Shown here one piece after another: positions 35,735-45,268 of a DNA stretch of 64,000 nt (positions within the stretch are counted from its first letter, which is position 1; each line of letters opens with the position of its first letter). The position numbers were made by a program, and so were the translations under genes. Below the pieces are notes generated by a model. That model was not told where the DNA came from and did not search any database. It saw only the letters and a list, made by a program, of their open reading frames with translations. This DNA is from Chlorobiota bacterium (GTDB taxonomy: Bacteria; Bacteroidota; Ignavibacteria; OLB7), in contig JADJXR010000001.1 of the NCBI GenBank assembly GCA_016710285.1, forward strand, positions 558,001-622,000, written 5' to 3'.

Positions 35735-36832
35735 TCAATCGTTCCACGCACGAATTATTCCGCCACCCACAACATCATCCCCTTCGTACAGCACCACCGA
35801 CTGCCCGGGGGTGATTGCGCGGCGTGGTTCGTCGAAGGTGACGTGCAAGGTTCCGTCGGCATCGGTTCGGCAGGTTGCCAGCGCGCCGTCGTCCTTGTAG
35901 CGGATTTTGGCAAGCAGCCGGCGCGGCTCGGGGATGGAGTCGTACTTGATAAGATTGACGTTGTTGGCCGTCAGCCCGCGGTGCATCAGTTGGTCCGCGG
36001 TCCCAACTTCCACGGTGTTGTTCTGCGGGAACACGCCGATCACAAACAGCGGCTCGGGCGCGGCAATCCCAATCCCCCGCCGCTGCCCGACGGTGTAGAA
36101 CGGATAGCCGTTGTGCTTGCCAATCACCTCTCCGTCGCGAACGATCTCACCATCGGCAACGTTTTCTTCCAACCCCTCCACGTTGTCGCGAAGGAACCGT
36201 TTGTAGTCGTTATCGGGGATAAAACAGATCTCGTACGACTCCCGCTTCCCCGCCACCGGAAGGTTCAGCCGATGGGCAATCGCACGGGATTCCGGCTTGG
36301 TTAGGTGGGCAAGGGGGAAGATGGTGCGGGCAAGGGAGTTCTGCTCAACGGCCCACAGGGCGTAGGATTGATCTTTCTCACGGTCGTTTCCCTTGCTTAA
36401 AATATGCCGCCCGGTGGCCGGGTCCTGGCGAAGTTTGGCGTAATGCCCGGTGGCAATCCAATCGGCACCAAGCGAGTCGGCGCGGCGGAGCATCTCGGCC
36501 CACTTGATTTTCCGGTTGCACATCACGCAAGGGTTCGGGGTGTCGCCAGCAAGGTAGCCTGCGGTGAAGTAGTCAATGATCTCGCGGCCAAAGACCTCGG
36601 TGAAATCATAGACGTAATGGGGGATTCCCAGGGCCATTGCAACGCGCCGTGCATCGTTGATGCCATCCAGCGAGCAGCAACTGGTGTCGCTCCCGACGTT
36701 GCCGCCAACATCTTCGTAGCGGTAGGTTTTGATGGTGATCCCGATCACCTCGTACCCCTGCTCCACCAGCAGCGCGGCGGCCACCGATGAATCCAATCCC
36801 CCCGACATCCCAACAACAACGCGCTTGCTCAT
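35735..36832 (-). CDS. mnmA: tRNA-specific 2-thiouridylase MnmA
   Basis: MnmA thiolates U34 of tRNA Lys, Glu and Gln. The 365-residue product starts with the PP-loop V-G-M-S-G-G-L-D-S-S and carries the catalytic cysteine pair, in N-P-C-V-M-C-N near residue 110 and in the Y-E-I-C-F-I segment near 207, plus the G-Q-R-R-G-I-G motif. Length and motif order are normal. It is a single gene, followed upstream by a GNAT gene on the same strand with a gap of 82 bases, so a shared transcript is possible but not required. Confidence 0.96.
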   Translation of the reverse strand: MSKRVVVGMSGGLDSSVAAALLVEQGYEVIGITIKTYRYEDVGGNVGSDTSCCSLDGINDARRVAMALGIPHYVYDFTEVFGREIIDYFTAGYLAGDTPNPCVMCNRKIKWAEMLRRADSLGADWIATGHYAKLRQDPATGRHILSKGNDREKDQSYALWAVEQNSLARTIFPLAHLTKPESRAIAHRLNLPVAGKRESYEICFIPDNDYKRFLRDNVEGLEENVADGEIVRDGEVIGKHNGYPFYTVGQRRGIGIAAPEPLFVIGVFPQNNTVEVGTADQLMHRGLTANNVNLIKYDSIPEPRRLLAKIRYKDDGALATCRTDADGTLHVTFDEPRRAITPGQSVVLYEGDDVVGGGIIRAWND

Positions 36833-36914
36833 GCTCTTTTGTGGATTATGACTTCACTCTGAATTTTCTCTTTCACACTCTCTCTTTCTCCGCGCCCGCT
36901 GTGGCTGCGTTTTT

Positions 36915-37445
36915 TTATGGATGATCGGAAGCACGCCCCGCTGCATACAAGAACGTTCGGAACCCTCGGTTCTTCTGGTTCAGGAACTCCTTCTCCAGCG
37001 TCATTCCAATGGCTTGCGCCACCTTTGCCGAGCCGTGATGGTCGCACGCCATGTTGGCAACGATTCGCGGAAGCTGCAACGTGGCAAGGCCATAGTCACG
37101 GATTGCCGTTGCTGCCTCGGTGGCATATCCCTTCCGCCAATGGTCGGCATGGATGATGTATCCCAGATCGTTTTCCACCACTCCGTTCACCTCCGACTCG
37201 ATCAGCCCGCAATCGCCAATCACTTTCCCCGATTCCTTCAGCACCGTTGCCCATCGGCCCAGGGTGTTGGCGGTTGCCGCGTAGGTTTCAAGGCTTCGCC
37301 GAAGCCACCGCTCGCTTTGCTCCAGCGTGAACGGAGCAGGCCAGAACTGCATCGTCGGCAAGGTTCCAAGAATGCCGTGCAGGGTGGGAAGCTCATCTGG
37401 TTGCCACTGCCGAAGTATCAGCCGTTCAGTTTCAAGGATCATCAT
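36915..37445 (-). CDS. GNAT-family N-acetyltransferase (RimJ/RimL type)
   Basis: The product (176 residues from ATG 37445) opens with L-E-T-E-R-L-I-L-R-Q-W, the standard start of the RimJ/RimL acetyltransferase group. It shows H-W-R-K-G-Y-A-T-E-A (acetyl-CoA loop) near residue 105 and S-x-K-V-A-Q-A-I-G-M near 145. A longer ORF reaching 37664 overlaps the neighbouring gene and its upstream part does not look like GNAT. Two ATGs at 37445 and 37442 are both possible. The substrate (ribosomal protein or metabolite) is unknown. Confidence 0.85.
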   Translation of the reverse strand: MMILETERLILRQWQPDELPTLHGILGTLPTMQFWPAPFTLEQSERWLRRSLETYAATANTLGRWATVLKESGKVIGDCGLIESEVNGVVENDLGYIIHADHWRKGYATEAATAIRDYGLATLQLPRIVANMACDHHGSAKVAQAIGMTLEKEFLNQKNRGFRTFLYAAGRASDHP

Positions 37446-37462
37446 GGCACAGGCATTTATGG

Positions 37463-38086
37463 TTATTCCCGCAGATAGCCATCGTTGCGGCTTAGCATCT
37501 GCATCGTCTCGTACTCTTTCACTTTGGGGACCAGCTCCTGCAAATATTGGCGCAGGAACAACAGCCGTTCGTCCTCGGAAAGCATCTCCAACATTTTCTG
37601 CCGCAGGCTTAGCTCCAACCCTGCTTTTTGCCCCATGCGGAAGGCCGCGCCTCCGGTAATCCATTGCGACGGGTCCAGCAGTGGCTCGGCCTCGCCATAC
37701 ACCACTTCGGCAAGCTGGTTATACAAGCGGATGGTGCTCTCCAGAAGTTCGAAATCGGGAGGCTGGGTGGTTTCGTCGTCGAACGTTTCTACGTGGGCAA
37801 CAAGGTAGGGTTTATCGCCCGAGTGGTAACTTCCGATGCGGAAGCGATCGGTGCCCGCCACCACAATCTCCATCTTGCCATCAGGATAGACGTGGAGCAC
37901 TTTTTCCACCTTTGCCAAGCATCCCACGTTGGCCATTTTGCTCTGGTCCACAAGGTTGATGCCGAACGTGCCATTGCTCTCAATCGTTTCGCGGACCAAC
38001 AGCTTGTACCTCGGTTCAAAAATCCGCAAGGGATAGAGCGAACCGGGGAACAAAACGATGTTGAGTGGAAATAGGCCAATCAGCAT
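37463..38086 (-). CDS. LON substrate-binding-domain protein
   Basis: The product of 207 residues starts at ATG 38086 with L-I-G-L-F-P-L-N-I-V-L-F-P-G, the opening of the LON N-terminal domain. It continues with I-F-E-P-R-Y and has no AAA or protease part. Stand-alone LON-domain proteins of about 200 residues are widespread and of unclear function. A longer ORF to 38194 adds a segment unlike the family. It ends 17 bases upstream of the GNAT gene, and the SOD gene lies just upstream, so the three may form one transcription unit. Confidence 0.85.
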   Translation of the reverse strand: MLIGLFPLNIVLFPGSLYPLRIFEPRYKLLVRETIESNGTFGINLVDQSKMANVGCLAKVEKVLHVYPDGKMEIVVAGTDRFRIGSYHSGDKPYLVAHVETFDDETTQPPDFELLESTIRLYNQLAEVVYGEAEPLLDPSQWITGGAAFRMGQKAGLELSLRQKMLEMLSEDERLLFLRQYLQELVPKVKEYETMQMLSRNDGYLRE

Positions 38087-38193
38087 ATCGGGAGTGCGCG
38101 TCGTGTGTGTGAGCTCGCAGAGTATCTGGAGAGAGAGCAGGAAAACGACAGCGGCGGGGCCGAAGGCTGCTTCAGCCCCGCCGCCAAGCGTCA

Positions 38194-38823
38194 TTATCGC
38201 CGCACGAACTGCAGGTAACGGGCGTTGATCCGTTCCCAGTTCAGATTATTGATAAAGTTCTCGACGTACGCGGCACGTGCCCAGCCATCTTTGTGGTAGT
38301 AGGCGTGCTCGAAAACGTCGCACGGAATGATCGGAATTCCACCCCACATCGCGCCGTAGTGGTGCTCGTCCACCTGAAGGTTCATCAAGCGTCCGGAGTA
38401 GAGTTGGTCGTAGGCCAACACCCCCCAACCGGAGAGTTTTGCGGCCACGCAGGCGGCTTTGAAGTCGGCGCGCCAGGCCTCGAACGATCCAAACTCAGCC
38501 TCGATTGCGGCTTTAATTTCGGGTCCTTTCGACGGGTCGCCATCGCCCCCCATCACCTCCCAATAGACATCATGGAGCAACGCGCCGGCATGGTTCCAGG
38601 TGAATCGGCGTTTCAGTTCGCCAACCTGGGAGTAGTTGCCGTTGGCGGCGGCGCGGTCGGCGGTTTCCAGTTCGGTTTCAATCTTGTTCATGGCATCCAC
38701 ATAGCCTTTGTGGTGCTTGTTGTAGTGCCAGTCGGCGGTCTCGGCATCAATTACCGGGGCAAGAAGGTCTGCGGCTTCGGCATCGCTGTACGGACGCGGG
38801 CGGAATTCCCATTGATATGCCAT
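38194..38823 (-). CDS. sodA: Fe/Mn superoxide dismutase
   Basis: The enzyme converts superoxide to hydrogen peroxide and oxygen. With the start at 38823 (M-A-Y-Q-W-E-F) it is 209 residues, a normal size. Metal ligands are visible: His in Y-N-K-H-H-K-G-Y-V, His in W-N-H-A-G-A-L-L-H-D, and Asp and His in D-V-F-E-H-A-Y-Y. The usual DxWEHAYY motif has Phe in place of Trp. Whether iron or manganese is used cannot be told. A longer reading to 39024 has no support. No signal peptide is visible, so it is cytoplasmic. Confidence 0.9.
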   Translation of the reverse strand: MAYQWEFRPRPYSDAEAADLLAPVIDAETADWHYNKHHKGYVDAMNKIETELETADRAAANGNYSQVGELKRRFTWNHAGALLHDVYWEVMGGDGDPSKGPEIKAAIEAEFGSFEAWRADFKAACVAAKLSGWGVLAYDQLYSGRLMNLQVDEHHYGAMWGGIPIIPCDVFEHAYYHKDGWARAAYVENFINNLNWERINARYLQFVRR

Positions 38824-39007
38824 TGTGCTGTTTGGAAGTAGTGTGTGAAAAGAACGTGTTAGACGGCAGGGTGAGCTTGCGCCCGCCCCCCCTGAAGGGC
38901 CGGTAACTTGCCGATTTTTCCGATGCAGCGGAAAGGGGTGGGGTAAGAAAATGTTGCCACCCGGGCGGCAATCCAACAACTCCGCTTTGGCGCGGCAAAG
39001 GAACGCA

Positions 39008-39040
39008 AACGGGGTGCACGCCATTGGCCTGCACCCCGTT
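39008..39040 (-). terminator. Hairpin downstream of the T9SS cargo gene
   Basis: An 11-bp perfect stem (39008-39018 with 39030-39040) lies 36 bases after the stop of the gene ending at 39077 and upstream of the SOD gene. The following bases are not strongly T-rich on the minus strand. Confidence 0.6.
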
Positions 39041-39076
39041 GAGTATCACCGTTGGGTAGTTCGCAGATGATCTGAA

Positions 39077-39826
39077 TTATTTGGCCACCACGATGGTTCC
39101 GCGAGCCTCTTTCTGGCCAGCGACGATCTGGTAGAAATAGACTCCATTGGGAAGCTCGCTGGTGTTGACCACCACCGACTGGCTTCCGGCCGGGAAGTGT
39201 TGCTCGCTTGCTTTGGCCCCTTTGATTGTGAAGAGGTTCAGCGACAGCTCGCCTGCGGTTTGCAGCTCGGTTGGGAGGGTCATGGTTGGGTTGGCAGCGG
39301 CTGGGTTTGGCGCGATTTTCACGCCGGTTACCAGATTGGCTTCATCAACGCCAGTGGTACTGGTTGGGGCGCAAGCAACGATGTCGCGGGCCACGCTTTC
39401 TGAGGTAAACTCCACGCCGAAGGTCATCTGGACGTTGGCGCATTCGGTTTCGCCAATCGGCAGCGTCACCGTCACTTTGCAGTACGGGGATTTCCCTGGC
39501 TCGACGAGGTTCGCGTTATACACGCTCTGTTTGGCATCGTAGCAAAGGTCCCCCCAGCAGACTACCGTTGTTGAAGTGTCGGGGCTTGGCAGCTCGTTTT
39601 TTGTGCGTGAGGCAATAAGCGAAATGGGGGCGTTCGTGGTGTTGACTACATGGAAGATGTAGTCCAGCGTAATCAAGTTGTACTCCTTGAACACGGTAAC
39701 GTGTGGTTCTGCTTCCATATCCACGCTAAAGCTGTTGCTTTGCGCCGAAGCAGCGGCTGGAAGGGAGCAGATTCCTGCAAGAAGGAGCAGTGCGGTAGAA
39801 AGGATTTTTCTCATCATCATGGTCAT
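39077..39826 (-). CDS. Small secreted protein with T9SS sorting domain
   Basis: The 249-residue product has a signal peptide (cleavage after A-A-S-A-Q), an extracellular beta-rich domain with four cysteines (C-W-G-D-L-C and others, possibly disulfides) and a C-terminal T9SS sorting domain of about 75 residues (I-A-P-N-P-A ... L-P-N-G-V-Y-F-Y-Q-I-V-A, ending in I-V-V-A-K). Such domains direct export across the outer membrane. The function of the N-terminal domain is unknown. The first ATG is only two bases after GAGGG, so the in-frame ATG at 39820 may be the true start. The gene is flanked by hairpins on both sides. Confidence 0.82.
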   Translation of the reverse strand: MTMMMRKILSTALLLLAGICSLPAAASAQSNSFSVDMEAEPHVTVFKEYNLITLDYIFHVVNTTNAPISLIASRTKNELPSPDTSTTVVCWGDLCYDAKQSVYNANLVEPGKSPYCKVTVTLPIGETECANVQMTFGVEFTSESVARDIVACAPTSTTGVDEANLVTGVKIAPNPAAANPTMTLPTELQTAGELSLNLFTIKGAKASEQHFPAGSQSVVVNTSELPNGVYFYQIVAGQKEARGTIVVAK

Positions 39827-39865
39827 CGCCCTCGGTGTTAGTTGTGTTGCGCAAAATTAAAGCAG

Positions 39866-39898
39866 CTGCGCGCCCCGAACAAGCGTCGGGGCGCGCAG
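39866..39898 (-). terminator. Terminator between the two T9SS cargo genes
   Basis: A 13-bp GC-rich stem (39866-39878 with 39886-39898, loop ACAAGCG) begins 17 bases after the stop of the Kelch-Omp28 gene. On the minus strand it is followed by a weak T-rich stretch (GCTTTAATTTT). Confidence 0.75.
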
Positions 39899-39914
39899 TT
39901 TTGCAAGCGTTGTT

Positions 39915-42692
39915 TTAATGGACAACCGTCATGGAACGGCTGGCCGAGCGTCCGTTGCTGCTCAGCGTGACAATGTAGCTGCCTGCTGGAAGCGTGCTGA
40001 CATCCAAGCGGAGGGTGTGAACCCCTGCTTCGGCAAAGCCTGGGTTCAGGGTCATCACCTTCTCGCCATTCATTCCAATCACGTTCACGGTGACTTCACC
40101 GCTTTGCAGCAGCGAGTAGTTGAACGTGGTGGTGGTGGCGGCCGGGTTCGGCAGGTTTGCCGAAAGGGTCATTCCAACACCAGTTGTTGGTTGGTCGTTC
40201 ACCCCCGAGGAAGGCTCGCTTTCGGTGGTTGTGGTTGTGTAGCTCTGGTCCAGCGTGGTTGCGCCGGCTTTGAACTGCAGGGTCACCGTGCCGTTGCTCT
40301 TTTCGGTTGTTCCAGTGACGTACAGCTGCACGGCAATGGAGGCACCTGGCGGAAGCGTGATGTTGCCCGAGGATGTTCCTGGATCAAGCTGGGTGCTGCC
40401 AAGTTTCATGTAGCTGCTCCAGCCCGTTGGAAGGTTGTTTTGCGTCCGCGTGACGGTCAGTTCTTGCGGGGCATCGGTCAGGTTCTTGATCGTGGTCGTG
40501 TAGCTGGCCGTCTCGCTTGGCTTGATGGTTGCTTGCCACTTGCTGGTGGTTTGCGAAATGATCGCGCCGGTCGGTCCGCCGGTTGGGAACGGAGCTTTCA
40601 CCCCCTGAAGGATTTCGCCGTAGTTGTTTCCATCGTTCATGTGGGCCAACACCACCAAGTGGCAATCCTCGAATTTGATTGGCAGCTTGTTGTTGTTGTC
40701 GAACGTGATTTCTGGATAGCTGTCATCGCCCGGCAGCTTCCCTTGATCGTTTTCGTTGGTCACTTTGAAGGTGACGGTTCCTTTCAGGACGCTTCCTGGT
40801 GGAAGGATATTCCCTTCAACCAGCATTTCGGAAGGAACGGGCAATTGGGTTCCGTCAATGGTTGGTCCCATCGAGCGCACAGCGTCATGGAACGTCCAGG
40901 TGCGGGTCTGCGAAGCGGCTTGGTGATAGACGATTCCGTCTTGGATTACAAGGCCTGTCAGGCGGAGCGTGCGCCCGGCTTTCATTTCAATGGCTTCGGC
41001 AGTTGTCACGGTAACTTTTGCCGTTACCATCTGGGTGGAAGCGTCGTAGCTGCTTTCGTCAATGTCAATGGCGGCGGCGGCCACATCACGTTCGGCAAAC
41101 AGTGTGTTTAAGGCATCGCCCCAAGAACCCAGTCCAATCATTGGATATTGCTCACCTTTGAACACCCGACGTTGGAATGAAGCGTTCGGGAATCCAGCCA
41201 GCCCAAGTTTTTGGATGGTGTTGATCCCTTCTGGGAAGTGCATCGGGTCCTTGTTCGTTGAAGAACCACCCTGATTTCCGTGGTAGGAAAGAACCAGCAC
41301 ACGGTCGCCAAGTTGCTGCTTGATGGACTCCAACTCCTGGATACCAGCAAAGCATGGCGGGCACCACGATCCGCCACCTTCTTCGATAACGGCGGTAAAT
41401 GGCTGGGTCTTCAGGTTCTCAACCACCCACACCATCACGTTGATGGTGATGGTCTTGTTTTTGGCATCGTTGGTGGTAAGCGTTGCCGTGGTTTGGTGCT
41501 TGCCAACCGACAGCGTGGAGGAATTCACATTCAGCACCAGGTTTGCCGTTGCGCCCGGCGCAACCGTCAGCGGTTGCGGAGCGGTCAGCCAGGGCATTGC
41601 GCCGGTGGCCGAGCCGGTCAGGTCAATAACGCCACGGTTGGTCACTGGGACCCGAATCGCCTTGTTATCCCCTTTGTTGACCGTCACCACGTAGTTGGTT
41701 TGGTCCACCGAGGCAATCGCGACTTGCGCGCCAGGTGTGAACTGGAAGACCTTGGCATTGTTCAAGCCGCCAATCCAGTAGAGGGAGTTGCCATCGCTTG
41801 GCATGGTGCCAACATTGTAGGTTTTTACTGGCAGAGCGTAATCGGCAGCCCATTTGTTTGTTGCTGGGTCGTACTTGTACACTGCGTCCAATTCCTCGCT
41901 GCTTGCGCCACCGGCCACATAGACTTTCCCCCCCAACACCCCTGCGCCAGCGCGTTGAACGGCAACTGGGTAATTAGCAATCGCGGTCCAAGTGATGGTG
42001 CCGCCCGAGACAACGCCTTTGTAGGCAGTGGCTACGCTTCCTGAATTAGTAACTCCACCAATCAAGTAGATGGTGTCGCCAATAGCCGTTGCCGTAGGAT
42101 ATTGGGCATTGTATGGACCATTTCCGGCAGTTGCCCATGTGTTGGTTTGGGGATCGTACACACGAACCGTGGTGTTGTACACAAGGCTGTTGTTTGCCAC
42201 GGTGACCCCAGCCATCAGGTAGATTTTTCCATTGACCACCGCTCCGGCTCCATTGAACCACCACGCTGGAACTGGCGTTTTGGCCGTCATGGTGTTCGAT
42301 ACCGGATCATACTCATAGACTTGCGGAGCGGAGATCGTCACCTGCTGGCCATTTTGAACCCCAGTGTACGACCCGCCCAACAAGTAGATTTTGCCATTAA
42401 CAACGCCACCATATCCACCCATTTTAGGCTCGTTGATTGGGGCAACAACGCCGGTTGTCCAGCTTGAACCGTTCAGAATATCCAACGAACGCCCGCCAAG
42501 CAGGTATTCCGTTGAAGAAGCTCCGCCCCACGTGTAGAGCTTGCCGTCGTAAATGGCATTGATGCCAAAGTTTACCTGGTCGCTCAATGCCGGAAGTTCG
42601 GACCACTGGGCTTGTGTTGTGCCGAAGCACAGGACGAAGAGCATCGCTGCGGCAAGCAGCCGGCCCTTCCATCGTGTGTAGAAGTTTGTCAT
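39915..42692 (-). CDS. Kelch-Omp28/thioredoxin-like T9SS cargo protein
   Basis: The 925-residue secreted protein has a signal peptide (cleavage near T-Q-A-Q) and six or so Kelch repeats (about residues 40-315; G-K-I-Y-L-L-G-G-S units) that form a beta-propeller. A thioredoxin-like Omp28 domain follows with G-S-W-C-P-P-C near residue 440, then beta-sandwich segments and a T9SS sorting domain in the last 80 residues (M-T-L-S-A-N-L-P-N-P-A onward, ending M-T-V-V-H). The CPPC motif suggests thiol exchange or disulfide formation outside the cell, but this is inferred. The combination of Kelch and Omp28 is unusual. It is monocistronic, with a terminator directly behind it. Confidence 0.85.
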   Translation of the reverse strand: MTNFYTRWKGRLLAAAMLFVLCFGTTQAQWSELPALSDQVNFGINAIYDGKLYTWGGASSTEYLLGGRSLDILNGSSWTTGVVAPINEPKMGGYGGVVNGKIYLLGGSYTGVQNGQQVTISAPQVYEYDPVSNTMTAKTPVPAWWFNGAGAVVNGKIYLMAGVTVANNSLVYNTTVRVYDPQTNTWATAGNGPYNAQYPTATAIGDTIYLIGGVTNSGSVATAYKGVVSGGTITWTAIANYPVAVQRAGAGVLGGKVYVAGGASSEELDAVYKYDPATNKWAADYALPVKTYNVGTMPSDGNSLYWIGGLNNAKVFQFTPGAQVAIASVDQTNYVVTVNKGDNKAIRVPVTNRGVIDLTGSATGAMPWLTAPQPLTVAPGATANLVLNVNSSTLSVGKHQTTATLTTNDAKNKTITINVMVWVVENLKTQPFTAVIEEGGGSWCPPCFAGIQELESIKQQLGDRVLVLSYHGNQGGSSTNKDPMHFPEGINTIQKLGLAGFPNASFQRRVFKGEQYPMIGLGSWGDALNTLFAERDVAAAAIDIDESSYDASTQMVTAKVTVTTAEAIEMKAGRTLRLTGLVIQDGIVYHQAASQTRTWTFHDAVRSMGPTIDGTQLPVPSEMLVEGNILPPGSVLKGTVTFKVTNENDQGKLPGDDSYPEITFDNNNKLPIKFEDCHLVVLAHMNDGNNYGEILQGVKAPFPTGGPTGAIISQTTSKWQATIKPSETASYTTTIKNLTDAPQELTVTRTQNNLPTGWSSYMKLGSTQLDPGTSSGNITLPPGASIAVQLYVTGTTEKSNGTVTLQFKAGATTLDQSYTTTTTESEPSSGVNDQPTTGVGMTLSANLPNPAATTTTFNYSLLQSGEVTVNVIGMNGEKVMTLNPGFAEAGVHTLRLDVSTLPAGSYIVTLSSNGRSASRSMTVVH

Positions 42693-43169
42693 GGAAACAC
42701 TCTCAGATTGGTGAGGTTAGTGTATGTGTTTTTTGGAGAAGCAGGTTGTCAAAAAGCAGATTTGCCCACAGCAGAGAGAGGCCGCAAGCGAAGCCCGGAA
42801 AGAAGTACACAGGAGCGTGAGATAGGATACGCATCCTTAAAAATCTCAGCATCCCGAAAACGGTGTTGGTGCAGTTGGCCTGATATGGGGCAATCAGGCA
42901 AGCAACCCAACCAATCCGCAAAAGGTTTCAACAGGGCGAAGCTATGGAAGGGGAACCGGAGCGGCTGCGATAATAGCCGATAGAATCATTTCTGGCAATG
43001 GCATTCTTCACGGAATTATCAGGACAGATGGAACGCAGGGAATGAAATAGCAAAAACGAAGAGAATAGAGAGAGAAGGAAAGCCCAAAAACAATCACGAA
43101 GCCAGCAAAGCAGAGAATGAGACAGATCAATTAGAACCTACTCTCTCTCTTTACGGTTGGCTCCTTCCC
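42693..43169. other. 477-base region without a recognised gene
   Basis: This stretch contains only short, non-protein-like ORFs. It is A/G-rich from 43010 on and lacks strong hairpins, tRNA-like cloverleafs or clear promoter pairs. It should contain the promoter of the Kelch-Omp28 gene (minus strand, upstream of 42692). Confidence 0.5.
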
Positions 43170-43568
43170 TTACTCATCATCCCCCAAATCATCCAGCAAG
43201 TGGATGGCTTTATCAACTTCCTCATCTATCTGCTTCGCGATCCGCTCGGCAAGTTTGTACAGGCGCAGCAAGGCTTCGCTGCTGGAGGCCTCCAAGTTAT
43301 CGTGCGAGATTCGGAACACAACTTCCCCCGTCTCGTTACGCATCGTCAGGACGTACTTGTAGTTTTCCTTAATCCGCCGGATCGTGAAGGAGGATTTTCC
43401 CTTCAGATTGGAGACGTATTCGTCTGGCTCGTCGCCAAGCTCCCAGATAATTTTCCGTTCCACCGTTCGGGTGTGGAGTTTATCCACCAGAACGTCGTAG
43501 TTCGGGTCGTTATCTAAATGCTGGTTTGCTTGCGGGTCGTTGGCAACGGGGCGTTGTGCAGGGTCCAT
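43170..43568 (-). CDS. Hypothetical small acidic protein
   Basis: The 132-residue product has no signal peptide or membrane helix. An N-terminal disordered stretch rich in Asp/Asn/Gln is followed by a beta segment (T-V-E-R-K-I-I-W-E-L) and a helical C-terminus with an acidic end. No family was recognised. The codon use and composition look normal, and the gene sits 128 bases downstream of the Fe-S carrier gene on the same strand, so it is likely real but its function is unknown. Confidence 0.6.
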   Translation of the reverse strand: MDPAQRPVANDPQANQHLDNDPNYDVLVDKLHTRTVERKIIWELGDEPDEYVSNLKGKSSFTIRRIKENYKYVLTMRNETGEVVFRISHDNLEASSSEALLRLYKLAERIAKQIDEEVDKAIHLLDDLGDDE

Positions 43569-43696
43569 AAAGGGCGGGAAGTTGGTTGCTGCAAAGGAAC
43601 GTTTGTGTGGGAAGGAACATCACCGGAAAGGGGCGTTGCACAGCAACGAGCCCTTTCCGGTAATCATCAGCGGCGGGCGGGCGGAATCGGCGGTGG

Positions 43697-44071
43697 CTAC
43701 ACGCCAAAGCTGGAACCGCAGCCGCACGTCTTCATTGCATTCGGGTTGTTGAACACGAACCCGCGCCCGTTCAAGCCATCGGTGTAATCAAGCTCGGTCC
43801 CCATCAAGTAGAACAGGCTTTTGTTGTCAATAAACAGGCGCGTATCCTCCAGCGTAATCTCCTTATCTCCATCGCGCATCTCGGCATCGAACGTCAGGGT
43901 GTAGCTTAACCCTGAGCATCCGCCGCCGCGCACGCCAACGCGAAGCCCGTAGGTATCGGGGATGCTGTTTTGCTCCCTGATTTTCCGCACTTCGGCCAAT
44001 GCTTTCTCGGTGATAGTTATCGGTGAAGGAGCGGCTGCAACGCTTGGCTCGGCTACGATCACGTCATCCAT
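43697..44071 (-). CDS. A-type iron-sulfur carrier (IscA/ErpA/HesB family)
   Basis: The 124-residue protein has the three conserved cysteines of A-type carriers: one in G-G-C-S-G-L-S-Y near residue 52 and two in C-G-C-G-S-S-F near the end. These bind an Fe-S cluster or iron and hand it to apo-proteins. The N-terminal tail of about 18 residues before I-T-I-T-E-K-A-L-A-E-V is slightly long. No isc or suf genes are nearby, so it probably acts with machinery encoded elsewhere. Confidence 0.92.
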   Translation of the reverse strand: MDDVIVAEPSVAAAPSPITITEKALAEVRKIREQNSIPDTYGLRVGVRGGGCSGLSYTLTFDAEMRDGDKEITLEDTRLFIDNKSLFYLMGTELDYTDGLNGRGFVFNNPNAMKTCGCGSSFGV

Positions 44072-44394
44072 TATGATGGTACTCCAAATTGATGCTTCTG
44101 TGTTCTGTGTGCTTTATTCCCCCCCCGCACTCAACTTCTGCTTGCCCCAAGACGAACAAGATTGGCGGCGATTGCCACCGCCCAAACGGCGGTGCGAAAT
44201 CAGCCGCAACAAACATCGTTCCCCCCGCCCATCTGTGCAAGTATTGATCGGCAACAATGGAAACAATCGGCCATGATTCCCCAGAAAGGAAACAAATGGG
44301 AACAGCCCAAGCCTACGGGAAGCTCCGCTCCGCTGTGTATGTTGTTGGCGGTCCCCTGCGGAGCAAGGGGTTCAACGCTCACCAGTAGATCATC
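44072..44394. other. 323-base region without a recognised gene
   Basis: The stretch lies between the divergent Fe-S carrier and SDR genes and must hold both promoters. A GGTGCG/CGCCC-rich stretch is present but no hairpin with a T-run, tRNA or protein-like ORF is visible. Confidence 0.45.
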
Positions 44395-45141
44395 ATGCAA
44401 CGTCTGAAAGATAAAGTCGCCGTTGTCACCGGCGCGGCTGTTGGGAACGGGCAAGCCTTTTGCCGCCGGCTTGCCCAGGAAGGGGCCAGCATCATGATTG
44501 CCGACATCGCCGATGCTGGCGAGGCAATGGCCGGGGTTCAGGAAATTGGCGGCCAGATTGATGCCACCCGCGCCGATGTCACCAGTGAAGAACAGGTCCG
44601 CAAAGTCTTCCAAAAAACCATTCGGAAGTATGGCCGCGTTGACATTGTGGTCAACAACGTGGGGCTGTACCACGAAGAACCGTTCGAGCTGATCAGCTTC
44701 GACGAATGGAAACGGATGCTCTCGGTGAACCTGGACAGCTTGTTCCTCACCACAAAGTATGCCCTTCCTTCCATGAAGGAGAACGGATTCGGCAGGATTA
44801 TCGCCCTTAGTTCCGACACCATCTGGCTTGGCACGCCATACCTGACCCACTACGTCGCCGCCAAAATGGGGGTGGTTGGGTTCGTCCGCTCGCTGGCCAG
44901 CGAGGTTGGGAAATATGGGATCACCGTCAACGCCATCACCGTGGGGCTAACAGCAACCCAACGCCCAGCAAACGAGAAATTGGTGGGAAGCATTCTGCAG
45001 CATCTGCTTCCCCAACAGGCTGTCCAACGGGGGGATGAACCGGACGACATCGCCGAGGTTGTGGCCTTCCTTGCTTCGCCCGCTTCCTCCATTATCACCG
45101 GCCAAACCATCAACGTGGATGGCGGCGTGGCGCGGCATTAA
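44395..45141 (+). CDS. Short-chain dehydrogenase/reductase (FabG-like)
   Basis: The 248-residue classical SDR has the nucleotide-binding motif V-T-G-A-A-V-G-N-G near residue 12, N-N-V-G near 90, catalytic Ser in A-L-S-S-D-T near 140 and the catalytic H-Y-V-A-A-K near 155-160. It ends with I-T-G-Q-T-I-N-V-D-G-G, typical of FabG-like oxidoreductases. Whether it acts on 3-oxoacyl chains or another alcohol is unknown, because no pathway genes are close. The G-N-G in the P-loop in place of G-I-G is slightly unusual. The aminotransferase gene follows 127 bases downstream. Confidence 0.88.
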   Translation: MQRLKDKVAVVTGAAVGNGQAFCRRLAQEGASIMIADIADAGEAMAGVQEIGGQIDATRADVTSEEQVRKVFQKTIRKYGRVDIVVNNVGLYHEEPFELISFDEWKRMLSVNLDSLFLTTKYALPSMKENGFGRIIALSSDTIWLGTPYLTHYVAAKMGVVGFVRSLASEVGKYGITVNAITVGLTATQRPANEKLVGSILQHLLPQQAVQRGDEPDDIAEVVAFLASPASSIITGQTINVDGGVARH

Positions 45142-45268
45142 CACGGGGAACGTGGCAGGGGCTTGCGTGCAAAAAAACCGCCGCCGCTCCGTCGCGCTGT
45201 TTCCCATTTTTTTCCCTTCTTTGCAGCCAACCACAGGTACCGGATCACACAGACAACCGTCCACAGAC

